From positions 1-9,077 of the forward strand of contig DAOPBR010000074.1 of NCBI GenBank assembly GCA_035395685.1: 9,077 nucleotides of DNA, given 5' to 3'. The notes under the pieces were generated by a model. It was given only the letters and a program-made list of their open reading frames with translations, had not been told where the DNA came from and searched no databases. Each line of letters begins with the position of its first letter. The stretch's first letter is position 1. The stretch is from JAKJGA01 sp029554345. GTDB taxonomy: Bacteria > Spirochaetota > UBA4802 > JAFGJZ01. The translations under genes were made by a program, and so were the position numbers. Below, in pieces: positions 1-6,721 of this stretch.

Positions 1-7
1 TTATTTA

Positions 8-325
8 TTAATATTTCTTTCTGTCTTTATCGTGATTGAGTTTGTTCATTATGAATACTGCGAAAAATGCGCCGATAAATGCTGCTATTACATTTACATC
101 CATTTCATAAACAAGAAACTGAAGAACTCGTTTCACCGGTTCAAGAAGAAAGCGGTCAAGAATAAAGGCACCTATAAGAGCTCCAAGAACTCCGATCACC
201 ATACCCCCGATAAATCCGCCGAAAAGTTCTTTTCTTTTTACATGGTAAAATATCCACGAAGAAAGAGCTCCCACACCTAGAATAACAACTATAACCAAAA
301 GTCTGAATAAAAAATCTTTAATCAT
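8..325 (-). CDS. Small glycine-rich membrane protein, GlsB/YeaQ-like (tentative)
   Basis: The predicted protein has 105 residues and is mostly membrane-embedded. Hydrophobic spans lie at about residues 6-27, 35-56 and 77-93. The second span is glycine-rich (GGFIGGMVIG) and the third contains AAFIGAFFAV. The tail is short, basic and probably cytoplasmic. Gly-rich short proteins with three spans and a GAxxG-type last helix recall the transglycosylase-associated GlsB/YeaQ/YmgE family, but the match is by general shape only and no enzymatic residues are visible. I chose the ATG at 325 because it lies just after the TGA of the upstream yciO-like gene. An in-frame ATG at 340 would overlap that gene by 14 bases and has no ribosome binding site. 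The longer reading frame back to 442 runs inside the upstream gene and is unlikely. Co-transcription with the upstream gene is inferred from the 1-base spacing. Confidence 0.7.
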   Translation of the reverse strand: MIKDFLFRLLVIVVILGVGALSSWIFYHVKRKELFGGFIGGMVIGVLGALIGAFILDRFLLEPVKRVLQFLVYEMDVNVIAAFIGAFFAVFIMNKLNHDKDRKKY

Positions 326-326
326 T

Positions 327-947
327 TCAATATGCCCCATGAATAAAATCTGTGCTGCCCTTGCCTTCACGAAGAACAACTGCTTCGTCACCTGAAAAAT
401 CAACCATAGTCGAAATCTCTGCTCTCTTACTGCCACAGTCAAGAATTATGTCAACCTGATTTATGATATGCTTCGGAAGATTACGCGGGTCTGTCTCAAA
501 TTCACCCTCTTCGACATCAAGCCCTGCCGATAAAAACGGAACCCCGAGCTCCTTTACAATCTCAAGAGCATAAAGAGAATCGGGAATTCTTACTCCGATC
601 GTCTTCTGCTTCGTTAATACTATATCAGGCAGAAGTTTTGAGGCATTAAATATAAAAGTATACGGACCTGGAAGGACCTTTCTCATCACTTTGAAAGCGT
701 AGTCCGGCATGTTCTTTACATAAGAACTCATCATTGAAATATCAGAAAACACGAAACTCAAAGGTTTTTTGCGGTCTATTTTTTTTATTGAATATATTTT
801 TTCAATCGCGCTTTTGCACCTGATATCGCAAGCAAATGCATAAACGGTATCGGTAGGATAAATGATAACTCCGCCTTTCCGTAGAATTTCCGCAGCTTGG
901 ACAACAACCCTTGCCTTGACGTATTTTTCATCGACTTCAGTGAACAT
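327..947 (-). CDS. YciO/Sua5/YrdC-family protein (putative threonylcarbamoyl-AMP synthase-like)
   Basis: This is a single YrdC-like domain of 206 residues, the size of E. coli YciO. Recognisable family motifs are PTDTVY (31-36), DRKKPLSF (58-65), PGPYTFIF (93-100), KTIGVRIPD (115-123) and the C-terminal STMVDF (179-184) with VVLREGKG (190-197). Sua5/TsaC members make threonylcarbamoyl-AMP from threonine, bicarbonate and ATP for the tRNA t6A modification. YciO is a paralogous group whose role is less clear. Here the SxNxSG-type motif of true TsaC enzymes is replaced by FLSAGLD (138-144), as in YciO, while the KKPLS segment looks more like Sua5. The assignment to the superfamily is firm but t6A activity is not. 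The ATG at 947 is preceded by AAAAAAGGA at close spacing. The gene diverges from rel and runs straight into a small membrane protein gene. Confidence 0.92.
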   Translation of the reverse strand: MFTEVDEKYVKARVVVQAAEILRKGGVIIYPTDTVYAFACDIRCKSAIEKIYSIKKIDRKKPLSFVFSDISMMSSYVKNMPDYAFKVMRKVLPGPYTFIFNASKLLPDIVLTKQKTIGVRIPDSLYALEIVKELGVPFLSAGLDVEEGEFETDPRNLPKHIINQVDIILDCGSKRAEISTMVDFSGDEAVVLREGKGSTDFIHGAY

Positions 948-958
948 GTTCCTTTTTT

Positions 959-978
959 GCGGACGAAAAAACGTCCGT
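959..978. promoter_or_regulatory. Inverted repeat / hairpin in the yciO-rel divergent intergenic region
   Basis: A 7-base-pair stem (GCGGACG against CGTCCGT, outermost pair G-T) encloses a six-A loop on the plus strand, six T on the minus strand. It lies 12 bases upstream of the yciO-like ATG, next to its AAGGA ribosome binding site, and about 50 bases upstream of the rel ATG. It could be a regulator site or a 5' UTR hairpin affecting translation of the yciO-like gene. The pairing is visible; the function is inference. I found no convincing sigma-70 promoter for either gene in this 81-base gap. Confidence 0.4.
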
Positions 979-1028
979 CAAGAAATAATTTGTTGTCAAA
1001 TTTAAACACATTTCATCAAACTGTCGAT

Positions 1029-3044
1029 ATGGACAGTTACGCCTTATTAAGCAGGCTGATAACAAAAGTTAAAACCAGCCGTCCGGAAAATGATACAGAC
1101 CTCATAACAAAAGCTTTCGCTTTCGCTGAAAGTGCGCATGAAAATCAGAAACGGCGTTCAGGCGAACCATATATAATTCATCCTGTTGAATCAGCGGTTA
1201 TTCTTTCCGACCTTAAAATGGACACAGCAACGATAGCAGCAGCACTTCTTCACGATGTAGTTGAAGATACCAAGTTTTCAATTGAAGATATAAAAACCGA
1301 ATTCGGTCAGGAAATTGCCGATCTCGTTGACGGCGTAACAAAAATATCATCGCTCAATGAAAAAACCAAACAGCGCGACCAGGCCGAAACACTCAGAAAA
1401 ATGCTGATGGCGACGATAAAAGACGCCCGTGTAATAATAATCAAGCTTGCTGACAGAACCCACAACATGCGTACAATTTCCGCGATGCCTCGGGCAAAAC
1501 AGGAAAGAATCGCCCAGGAAGTCTTTGACATCTACGCGCCTCTTGCCGGACGCTTGGGAATATCTCAGATGAGATCCGAACTTGAAGACCTTGCCTTTGA
1601 AGTAATTTATCCCGAAGAATACAATGAACTCAAAACAAAGATAACAGAACGCCGCGAAGAGATGGAAGCCTACATTGAATACATTCAGTCGGAACTTTCA
1701 TCCGCGATTCATAAATCCGGCATGAGTGCTAATATCACTGGAAGAGTAAAACACTACTATTCAATTTACAAAAAACTAAAAGCGCAGAACAAGTCTCTCG
1801 ACGACATATATGATATCCGGGCAGTACGCGTTCTTACTGATGAAGTCAAATCATGTTACGCGATTCTCGGAATAGTACATACGCTCTGGTCTCCGATTCC
1901 GGCACGCTTTAAGGATTACATTGCGGTTCCGAAATCAAATCTTTATCAATCGCTTCATACAACCGTTACCGGACCTGATAATCACTTTCTCGAGATTCAG
2001 ATACGGACTTTTGAAATGGACAGAACCGCCGAAATCGGAATCGCCGCTCACTGGGCATATAAAGAAAAAGTCAATGCCGCGAACGAAAACATCAAATACG
2101 TTTCACTGCTTCAGGACATAAGAAAATGGCGTGATGAAATCAAAAACACCAGAGAGTTCATGACAGAACTCAAAATGGATTTATACAAGGAAGAAATATT
2201 TGCATTCACTCCGAACGGAAAAATCATCAAACTGCCGTACGGTGCGACTCCGGTTGATTTCGCATATTCTATTCATTCCGAAGTCGGGAATCACTGCTCG
2301 GGCGCCAGAATAAATAACAAACTTGTTCCGCTGAAAACAGAAATTCAAAACGGCGATATTGTCGAAATTATAACAACCGCGAACAAAGGTCCGACGGAGT
2401 CATGGCTCAAGTTCGTAAAATCATCCGGCGCAAGAAATAAAATCAAAAGCTGGCTCAACCATAAGAAAAAACTATTACTCCCTGATTCTCAGGAAGAAAA
2501 AAAAGAGAAGACACAGAAACAAACAAGAGTTTCCGTTCCGCAGAATGAACTCATAAAAATATCAAAACTTTCAAGCAAAAATAAATCTTCGGTAATAGTA
2601 GATGGGAATTCGAATGTTTTAATATCACTTGCTCAATGCTGTCAGCCGATTCCGGGTGATGAAGTTATCGGATTTATTACACGGGGCAAAGGCATTTCCG
2701 TTCATAAGAAAAACTGTGCATCCATAAAACGCCTTGCTCACTCAAGCGAACGCTTCATAAAAATCGTGTGGGCTGAATCAGCCGGTTCTCATCCTGTTAA
2801 AATAGCAGTAGAAGCAGAAGACAGACCTAATCTTCTCAAGGACATAACCGATAAAATATATCAGATGAATGTCAATATTGTCAAAATGGAAGGTGAAGCT
2901 ACTAAGAGCGGCAATGCTGAAATGCGCTTCGTTATAGAAGTAAAATCAATAGAAGAACTGAATGCGATTCTAAAAAAAATACGTGAAACAAAAAATGTAT
3001 TGAAGGCATTCAAGGTAAATGAAAAGGTAGTCATCAAACAATGA
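1029..3044 (+). CDS. rel: Bifunctional (p)ppGpp synthetase/hydrolase, RelA/SpoT family
   Basis: This 671-residue protein makes and degrades the stringent-response alarmone (p)ppGpp. The HD hydrolase domain keeps its expected residues: R42, H51 (YIIHP), H75-D76 with E79-D80 (LLHDVVEDT), D142, N146 and T149 (ADRTHNMRT), so hydrolysis should be active. The synthetase domain has GRVKHYYSIYKK (238-249), DIYDIRAVRV (259-268), RFKD (293-296) and YQSLHTTVTGP (306-316). RFKD is the bifunctional Rel/SpoT form; monofunctional RelA has an acidic ExDD. A TGS domain follows (about 388-449), then a zinc-finger-like CCQP motif (C537, C538, C563) and a C-terminal ACT domain (about 590-665). The helical segment between TGS and CC is shorter than in SpoT. 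The ATG at 1029 starts where family proteins start. An upstream in-frame ATG at 897 would run through the yciO-like gene. No clear Shine-Dalgarno precedes 1029. The gene overlaps maf by ATGA. Confidence 0.96.
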   Translation: MDSYALLSRLITKVKTSRPENDTDLITKAFAFAESAHENQKRRSGEPYIIHPVESAVILSDLKMDTATIAAALLHDVVEDTKFSIEDIKTEFGQEIADLVDGVTKISSLNEKTKQRDQAETLRKMLMATIKDARVIIIKLADRTHNMRTISAMPRAKQERIAQEVFDIYAPLAGRLGISQMRSELEDLAFEVIYPEEYNELKTKITERREEMEAYIEYIQSELSSAIHKSGMSANITGRVKHYYSIYKKLKAQNKSLDDIYDIRAVRVLTDEVKSCYAILGIVHTLWSPIPARFKDYIAVPKSNLYQSLHTTVTGPDNHFLEIQIRTFEMDRTAEIGIAAHWAYKEKVNAANENIKYVSLLQDIRKWRDEIKNTREFMTELKMDLYKEEIFAFTPNGKIIKLPYGATPVDFAYSIHSEVGNHCSGARINNKLVPLKTEIQNGDIVEIITTANKGPTESWLKFVKSSGARNKIKSWLNHKKKLLLPDSQEEKKEKTQKQTRVSVPQNELIKISKLSSKNKSSVIVDGNSNVLISLAQCCQPIPGDEVIGFITRGKGISVHKKNCASIKRLAHSSERFIKIVWAESAGSHPVKIAVEAEDRPNLLKDITDKIYQMNVNIVKMEGEATKSGNAEMRFVIEVKSIEELNAILKKIRETKNVLKAFKVNEKVVIKQ

Positions 3045-3637
3045 AGGTTTTTTTAGGTTCAGCAAGCCCGCGCAGAAAAGATATTCTTTCACTCTTCATA
3101 AAAGATTTTGAAATATTAAAACCTTCCGCGGACGAAAGTGTTCTTGAGGGCGAAAGTCCCGAATTCTATTCAATGCGCATAGGTATCGAAAAATGCCTGG
3201 CATGTCTTTCTTCAATAAACGACAATGAATTTCTGCTTATAACTTCCGACACGATTGTTGCGCTTGATGATATCATTCTCGGAAAACCAAAAGACGATGC
3301 CGATGCAGCAAAAACCCTGAAAATGCTTTCCGGAAAAACACACAGGGTAATATCATCGCTGACTCTGCACTATTCAGAGAATTCAGAATATAGAAGAGAC
3401 ACCCAGATTGAAACGACTTTTGTAAAATTCAATATTTTAAGCAGTTCAGACATCGAAGCATACATGAATAATGTCAACTGCATGGACAAAGCCGGATCAT
3501 ATGCCATTCAGGAAATGGGCAGTTTAATCATAGACAGTATATCCGGCTCTCATTCTTCGGTAGTAGGTTTTCCTTCCGGTCTTTTTTTCAGAATGCTGGC
3601 TGAAATGAATATAGCCGGCAGGCTTCTATCACTGTGA
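3041..3637 (+). CDS. maf: Maf-family nucleoside triphosphate pyrophosphatase
   Basis: Maf proteins hydrolyse non-canonical or excess nucleoside triphosphates to the monophosphate and pyrophosphate in the cytoplasm. The 198-residue length is typical. Family motifs appear in order: SASPRR (7-12), R46/K51 in the equivalent of the RLAxxKA helix, SDT with the catalytic-type D70 (69-71), GKP (81-83), SGKTHRV (97-103), DKAGSYAIQ (149-157) and GSHSSVVGFP (169-178). The AGSYAIQ form points to the YhdE/BsMaf subgroup, which is known for dTTP and UTP, rather than to YceF; that substrate call is by family resemblance. The start codon overlaps the rel stop (ATGA), and AAAAGG lies a little far upstream, so translation is probably coupled to rel. 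Confidence 0.95.
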   Translation: MKVFLGSASPRRKDILSLFIKDFEILKPSADESVLEGESPEFYSMRIGIEKCLACLSSINDNEFLLITSDTIVALDDIILGKPKDDADAAKTLKMLSGKTHRVISSLTLHYSENSEYRRDTQIETTFVKFNILSSSDIEAYMNNVNCMDKAGSYAIQEMGSLIIDSISGSHSSVVGFPSGLFFRMLAEMNIAGRLLSL

Positions 3638-3644
3638 AAAAATA

Positions 3645-3673
3645 TTGACTTTTTCAGCAAAATGATCCAAAAT
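3645..3673 (+). promoter_or_regulatory. Predicted sigma-70-type promoter for the HAMP-like membrane protein gene
   Basis: TTGACT (3645-3650, five of six consensus bases) is separated by 17 bases from CAAAAT (3668-3673, four of six). Initiation would fall near 3680, about 40 bases before the ATG at 3723. The -35 box overlaps a short AT-rich inverted repeat (TGAAAAA at 3635-3641 against TTTTTCA at 3650-3656) that begins at the maf stop codon. That repeat has no GC in the stem core and is too weak to call a terminator. Confidence 0.5.
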
Positions 3674-3711
3674 TTATTGTATTTCCGTAATCCGTTGAAA
3701 AAGCATAATGC

Positions 3712-3718
3712 GAGAGGT
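3712..3718 (+). promoter_or_regulatory. Ribosome binding site deciding the 3723 start
   Basis: GAGAGGT lies four bases before the ATG at 3723. It sits downstream of the alternative ATG at 3708, which has no such motif, so 3723 is the better start. Confidence 0.6.
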
Positions 3719-3722
3719 AATC

Positions 3723-4331
3723 ATGTTTAAACGTAAACAGTATATTATAGACAAAGGAATTCAGCTTAGAACAACCTTCACTGCGATCGGATTTACTTTC
3801 CTCTGCGTAACACTTTTTATAGTTCTAATGGGCGTCTACATAAATGAAACAAACAAGCGTATTAGAAATATAATAATAACTGAAGATCAGATTTTTCAGG
3901 TTTTGACAACCGTTACTGATACAGGATCCGAAGAACAAAGCGCAATGAATGTTGAAATGGCACGCCAGCATCAGACAAACATGAAAACAGTAACAGACAT
4001 GGTTGATTTAAACATTTGGATAATATGGGGAATCATTGCCGCAGTATTTTTGAGCGGTATAATCTTCTTTTTTATACTGATCATTCAGACGCACCGAATC
4101 GCGGGTCCAATTTATGTAATGACCTATTACATGAAGGAGTTCCTTGACGGAAGAAAACACGAACATCTCCGTCCTCTTCGAAAACATGACCAATTGAAGG
4201 ATTTTTATCAGGTATTCAAAGAATTTATGGCGAAAGTCAATTCGGGGAAAACTGCAAAACTCACAGCTCCGGCAGTTAAAAAAGCAGTCAAAAAAACAAC
4301 CGCAAAAAAGACAGCAGCAAAGAAAAAATAA
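3723..4331 (+). CDS. Two-span membrane protein with HAMP-like segment and Lys/Ala-rich tail
   Basis: The 202-residue protein has a short basic N-terminus, a first membrane span at about 19-40, an extracytoplasmic segment of about 55 residues, and a second span at about 97-121. A HAMP-like stretch follows: THRIAGPIYVM (123-133), then an amphipathic helix, an LRKHDQLKDF turn (152-161) and a second helix. That layout matches the N-terminal half of chemoreceptors and sensor kinases, and RIAGP is typical of such junctions, but no kinase, cyclase or methyl-accepting domain follows. Instead the protein ends in a tail from about 174 rich in Lys, Ala and Thr (for example VKKTTAKKTAAKKK), resembling bacterial histone-H1-like tails. 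A sensor or scaffold role is possible; no function is assigned. It has its own predicted promoter. The coding region ends seven bases before the assembly gap, so its downstream neighbour is unknown. Confidence 0.85.
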   Translation: MFKRKQYIIDKGIQLRTTFTAIGFTFLCVTLFIVLMGVYINETNKRIRNIIITEDQIFQVLTTVTDTGSEEQSAMNVEMARQHQTNMKTVTDMVDLNIWIIWGIIAAVFLSGIIFFFILIIQTHRIAGPIYVMTYYMKEFLDGRKHEHLRPLRKHDQLKDFYQVFKEFMAKVNSGKTAKLTAPAVKKAVKKTTAKKTAAKKK

Positions 4332-4338
4332 ATTTCAC

Positions 4339-4438
4339 NNNNNNNNNNNNNNNNNNNNNNNNNNNNNNNNNNNNNNNNNNNNNNNNNNNNNNNNNNNNNN
4401 NNNNNNNNNNNNNNNNNNNNNNNNNNNNNNNNNNNNNN
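4339..4438. other. Assembly gap of 100 N
   Basis: Exactly 100 undetermined bases, the conventional filler for a gap of unknown length. It separates the 3' end of the HAMP-like membrane protein gene from the 3' part of the convergent TPR gene. The true distance, and whether further genes lie inside, cannot be read here. Any reading frame crossing the N run is an artefact. Confidence 0.98.
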
Positions 4439-5157
4439 TGCGAAGCCACACGATGAAATCTTTCAGAAGCATTCACATAATCCTTCATTGCAAAAAATAT
4501 CTGACCTGACAGAAATAACGCTGCCGGAAACTCTCCTGAAGTCTGAGGAATAAGATCGAGAGAAGCAAAAGCATCCTTATTATTTCCGCTTTTCATATAA
4601 GCACGGGCAAGCCACTGGTTTGCCATATCAAGATAAATGCTCTGCGGAAACTTTTCCTTAAGCTGTTTGAACTTTTCAATCGAAGCCGCGAAATTGGATG
4701 AATTATAAAGCATAATTCCGCTTTCAAGAATTGCTTTATCTTCGCTCGCCGGAGAATTTATCAGAATGTTTTTATTTTCATCGTTCTTTTTCGCCGAAGC
4801 GGAACCTTTTTTCTGTGAGGCCTTCTTCGGCTGTTTCTTCTGAGACGAAACAGATTCATCTTTTTTGGTTTTAGGTTGAGTTGCTTTTTTTTGCGGCGAT
4901 TCAGTTTTCTTCAACGGATCAACAGTTTCTACAGCAGGTATATCCGACTGCGGAGGTTCGGCAACATACATCGGTTCTTTTAATTTCTGATTTTTTTCCT
5001 TAGCTTTGTCTTTTTCATAAACATCTCTGGGCAAATTATCAGAACGTTTTTCTTCAGTCTTTATGCGTGAATCCTGAGTTTGAGTCTGAACAACTTCAAC
5101 GCTGTCAGCCAAAATGATATAGGGAAATATAAGAAGTAAATAAATAATATGTCTCAT
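4439..5157 (-). CDS. Secreted Lys-rich TPR protein, 3' end missing in the gap
   Basis: At least 239 residues are visible and the C-terminus is lost in the N run. An N-terminal signal peptide (about residues 1-17, cut near IILA/DS) sends it to the periplasm or outside. Residues 20-135 are low-complexity, rich in Lys, Glu, Gln, Pro and Ser, and probably disordered. From about 140 come three tetratricopeptide-like units: 140-173 with SGIMLYNSSNFAASIEKF, 174-207 with ANQWLARAYMKSGNNKDAF, and 209-239 with LFLSGQIFFAMKDYVNAS. The order of signal peptide, polar linker and TPRs resembles CpoB/YbgF, but the linker is not an obvious coiled coil and no tol or pal genes are seen. The ATG overlaps the stop of the upstream membrane protein gene (ATGA), which implies translational coupling. 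It is the last visible gene of a three-gene envelope cluster. Confidence 0.85.
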
Positions 5158-5795
5158 TCGACAATCATATCACGGTCTTTCATCGGCGCAAGCGTATTTT
5201 CATCGCTTTTTACCCTGCTTTCCTTTACCGGTTTAGGCTTTTCTTTTGGTGTATCAAGCGGTGCAGTTTTATCTTTCTGAATCACTTTAGGCTTGGATTC
5301 GCTCATACGCGACGTTCTTTCTACACGTGTAACTTCAGATTCGGTTTTTGAACTGTCCATATGCGGAATTTCAGCGAGACGGTCGGCATCCGATGATGAT
5401 GAGAACGGTTCTTTTACTTTTACATCCTTATCGGCTTCGACAACAAATTCGCGCGACTCCGGAAGAAGACGTTCATTTGTGCGGTTTTCAAATTTGGGAT
5501 AATCGGATGTTTTGCGCTCTGAGAGATATTCTGCTTCAGTAACGCCTGAAAATTCAGGGTCATCACCGCGTTCAAGACGGCGTTCTATTTCAAATACATC
5601 ATCAGTTTCATTAATTATTTTTATGCCAGATTTATGAGCGGCATTTTTACCTGATACAATTCCGTAAATAAGACCGGCAACAACGCCGATAAAAACAAAT
5701 GTAAAAAAAATCTGCCGGATGAGCAGAACGTTTCTTTTCGGAATTCCGTTTATTATTCTATCAATTGCGGAAAGAATCTTGTTCACAATCTCCAT
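5154..5795 (-). CDS. Single-span membrane protein with long charged tail, unknown function
   Basis: The 213-residue protein has an N-terminal amphipathic stretch of about 22 residues, one membrane span at about 24-48 (IRQIFFTFVFIGVVAGLIYG), and a hydrophilic tail of some 165 residues. The tail is rich in Glu, Lys, Asp, Ser and Pro, looks disordered, and becomes Pro/Lys-rich near the end (KEKPKPVKE). I recognise no family. The topology is inferred: if the basic N-terminus stays inside, the tail is periplasmic, where it could meet the secreted products of the flanking genes. I chose the ATG at 5795 because AGGTGA lies just upstream and the position is two bases after the upstream stop. The in-frame start at 5834 would overlap the upstream gene. 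The stop overlaps the start of the TPR gene. Confidence 0.8.
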   Translation of the reverse strand: MEIVNKILSAIDRIINGIPKRNVLLIRQIFFTFVFIGVVAGLIYGIVSGKNAAHKSGIKIINETDDVFEIERRLERGDDPEFSGVTEAEYLSERKTSDYPKFENRTNERLLPESREFVVEADKDVKVKEPFSSSSDADRLAEIPHMDSSKTESEVTRVERTSRMSESKPKVIQKDKTAPLDTPKEKPKPVKESRVKSDENTLAPMKDRDMIVE

Positions 5796-5797
5796 GA

Positions 5798-5803
5798 TCA
5801 CCT
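5798..5803 (-). promoter_or_regulatory. Ribosome binding site overlapping the upstream stop codon
   Basis: AGGTGA precedes the ATG at 5795 by two bases and contains the TGA of the LPP20-like gene. Termination and re-initiation are therefore probably coupled. The site supports 5795 over the upstream in-frame start at 5834. Confidence 0.6.
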
Positions 5804-6631
5804 GCTTCCGTCTATGATAAAAATCACTCGGCATTTTTTCAAGTTTAATATGCTTCTGGGATCACTGAGTATTCTTTTTATATCGCGGTGAAGAATGACA
5901 GGATTCCCTTTCAATCCCCTGACAGCAGGGGCAAAATACGGGCTGTCTCCCGCCTTCTTGTGTCTTTCCGCCTCTTTCTCGCTAAAACAATATGTAACCA
6001 GACCTTCTCGAACTGCATACGCCGGATTGATAAAATATCTTCCGTAAATCTCCAAACCGTCCTCATCATAAACAGAAGGGAGAATCATCGGAGAAACTTC
6101 AATTCCGCGCGCGTCAATTATCAGAGATGAATAATATGTCGGAAGAGCCTTGTCGCTAGGAACCGGGAAATCCTCATTCGGAAACTCAAGAGGAAGAGCC
6201 CTTATCAGTTCGGATATTTTCAGTTCAGCGGAAGTCTTTGCTGAAAAAAAATCTTTGGGCTGTTCACGCAGTTTTATTTTCTCATCTAAAATTTCGGCGA
6301 GTTTTTCCTGAGCTTCGGAATTAGATTTAACGAATTCACCGATCGTTCTATCAGAATCTAGACGGATGCGGTTAACCAGAAACGCAATTTTTTCACGTGC
6401 ATTTTCACTCGCCGCCGCACCAGCACTCATCCGTTCGCCGTTAAGCGAACGCTTCTCTCGGGCAAAATCAAGCGGAACTCCGCTGCGGTCATATTTTGCG
6501 GAATAATGACTTTCAGCCCTTATAATCCCGTTCTGCCACAGAACTGAGGCGGAATCCTTGGGTTTATAGGCCGCAAAAACAGACGATGATAATAAAATTA
6601 CAAAAAGGAACAATATTTTTATGGTGCTCAC
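5798..6631 (-). CDS. Secreted protein with LPP20-like C-terminal domain
   Basis: The predicted protein has 277 residues. A signal peptide (residues 1-20, LLSSSVFA/A) has no lipobox cysteine, so it should be periplasmic or outer-membrane associated rather than a lipoprotein. Residues 25-130 are charged and helical. The C-terminal part carries YSSLIIDARGIEVSPMI (167-183), VYDEDGLEIYG (187-197) and, near the end, NPVIL...KKCRVIFIID (243-273). That pattern of IDARG, then DEDG-x-x-YG, then a final CRVxxIxD strand is one I associate with LPP20/FlgT-like envelope proteins; the identification is from memory of the family. I prefer the GTG at 6631 because GAGAGTAAGA lies in front of it. A TTG at 6643 is possible but lacks a binding site. 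It is the first gene of a tightly packed minus-strand cluster, two bases before the next start. Confidence 0.8.
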   Translation of the reverse strand: MSTIKILFLFVILLSSSVFAAYKPKDSASVLWQNGIIRAESHYSAKYDRSGVPLDFAREKRSLNGERMSAGAAASENAREKIAFLVNRIRLDSDRTIGEFVKSNSEAQEKLAEILDEKIKLREQPKDFFSAKTSAELKISELIRALPLEFPNEDFPVPSDKALPTYYSSLIIDARGIEVSPMILPSVYDEDGLEIYGRYFINPAYAVREGLVTYCFSEKEAERHKKAGDSPYFAPAVRGLKGNPVILHRDIKRILSDPRSILNLKKCRVIFIIDGSR

Positions 6632-6645
6632 TCTTACTCTCAAAA

Positions 6646-6661
6646 CGGTTTAATTAAGCCG
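6646..6661. promoter_or_regulatory. Near-palindrome upstream of the envelope cluster
   Basis: CGGTTTAATTAAGCCG is symmetric in seven of its eight paired positions around TTAATTAA. It lies 15 bases before the GTG start of the LPP20-like gene, where an operator or transcription start region would be expected. A weaker hairpin with a one-base bulge (6659-6666 against 6682-6688) overlaps its right edge. I could not settle on a promoter here. Function is inference. Confidence 0.3.
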
Positions 6662-6721
6662 GATAAGAACCGCTCGATTGATTATCGGAATAAACACACA
6701 TAAAAATAAACTTAAGAGAAA

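Noticed and set aside
785..1009. Minus-strand reading frame of 74 codons overlapping the yciO-like gene and its upstream region
   Set aside because: It lies in another frame of a well-supported gene and has no recognisable protein features.
897..1028. Upstream extension of rel by 44 residues to an ATG at 897
   Set aside because: It would overlap the 5' part of the divergent yciO-like gene, shows no Rel-like sequence, and family proteins begin near the ATG at 1029.
3635..3656. Hairpin after maf as an intrinsic terminator
   Set aside because: The stem is almost entirely A-T, no T tract follows the second arm, and it overlaps a promoter for the next gene.
4288..4438. Continuation of the minus-strand TPR reading frame through the N run to 4288
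   Set aside because: The frame crosses 100 undetermined bases and its last residues are the antisense of the Lys-rich tail of the convergent gene, so the join is not real.
4439..5157. Assignment of the TPR protein as CpoB/YbgF of the Tol-Pal system
   Set aside because: TPRs after a polar linker are generic, and no tolQRAB or pal gene lies in the window.
5293..5542. Plus-strand reading frames antisense to the charged-tail membrane protein gene
   Set aside because: They are by-products of the low-complexity coding sequence on the other strand and lack ribosome binding sites and family features.
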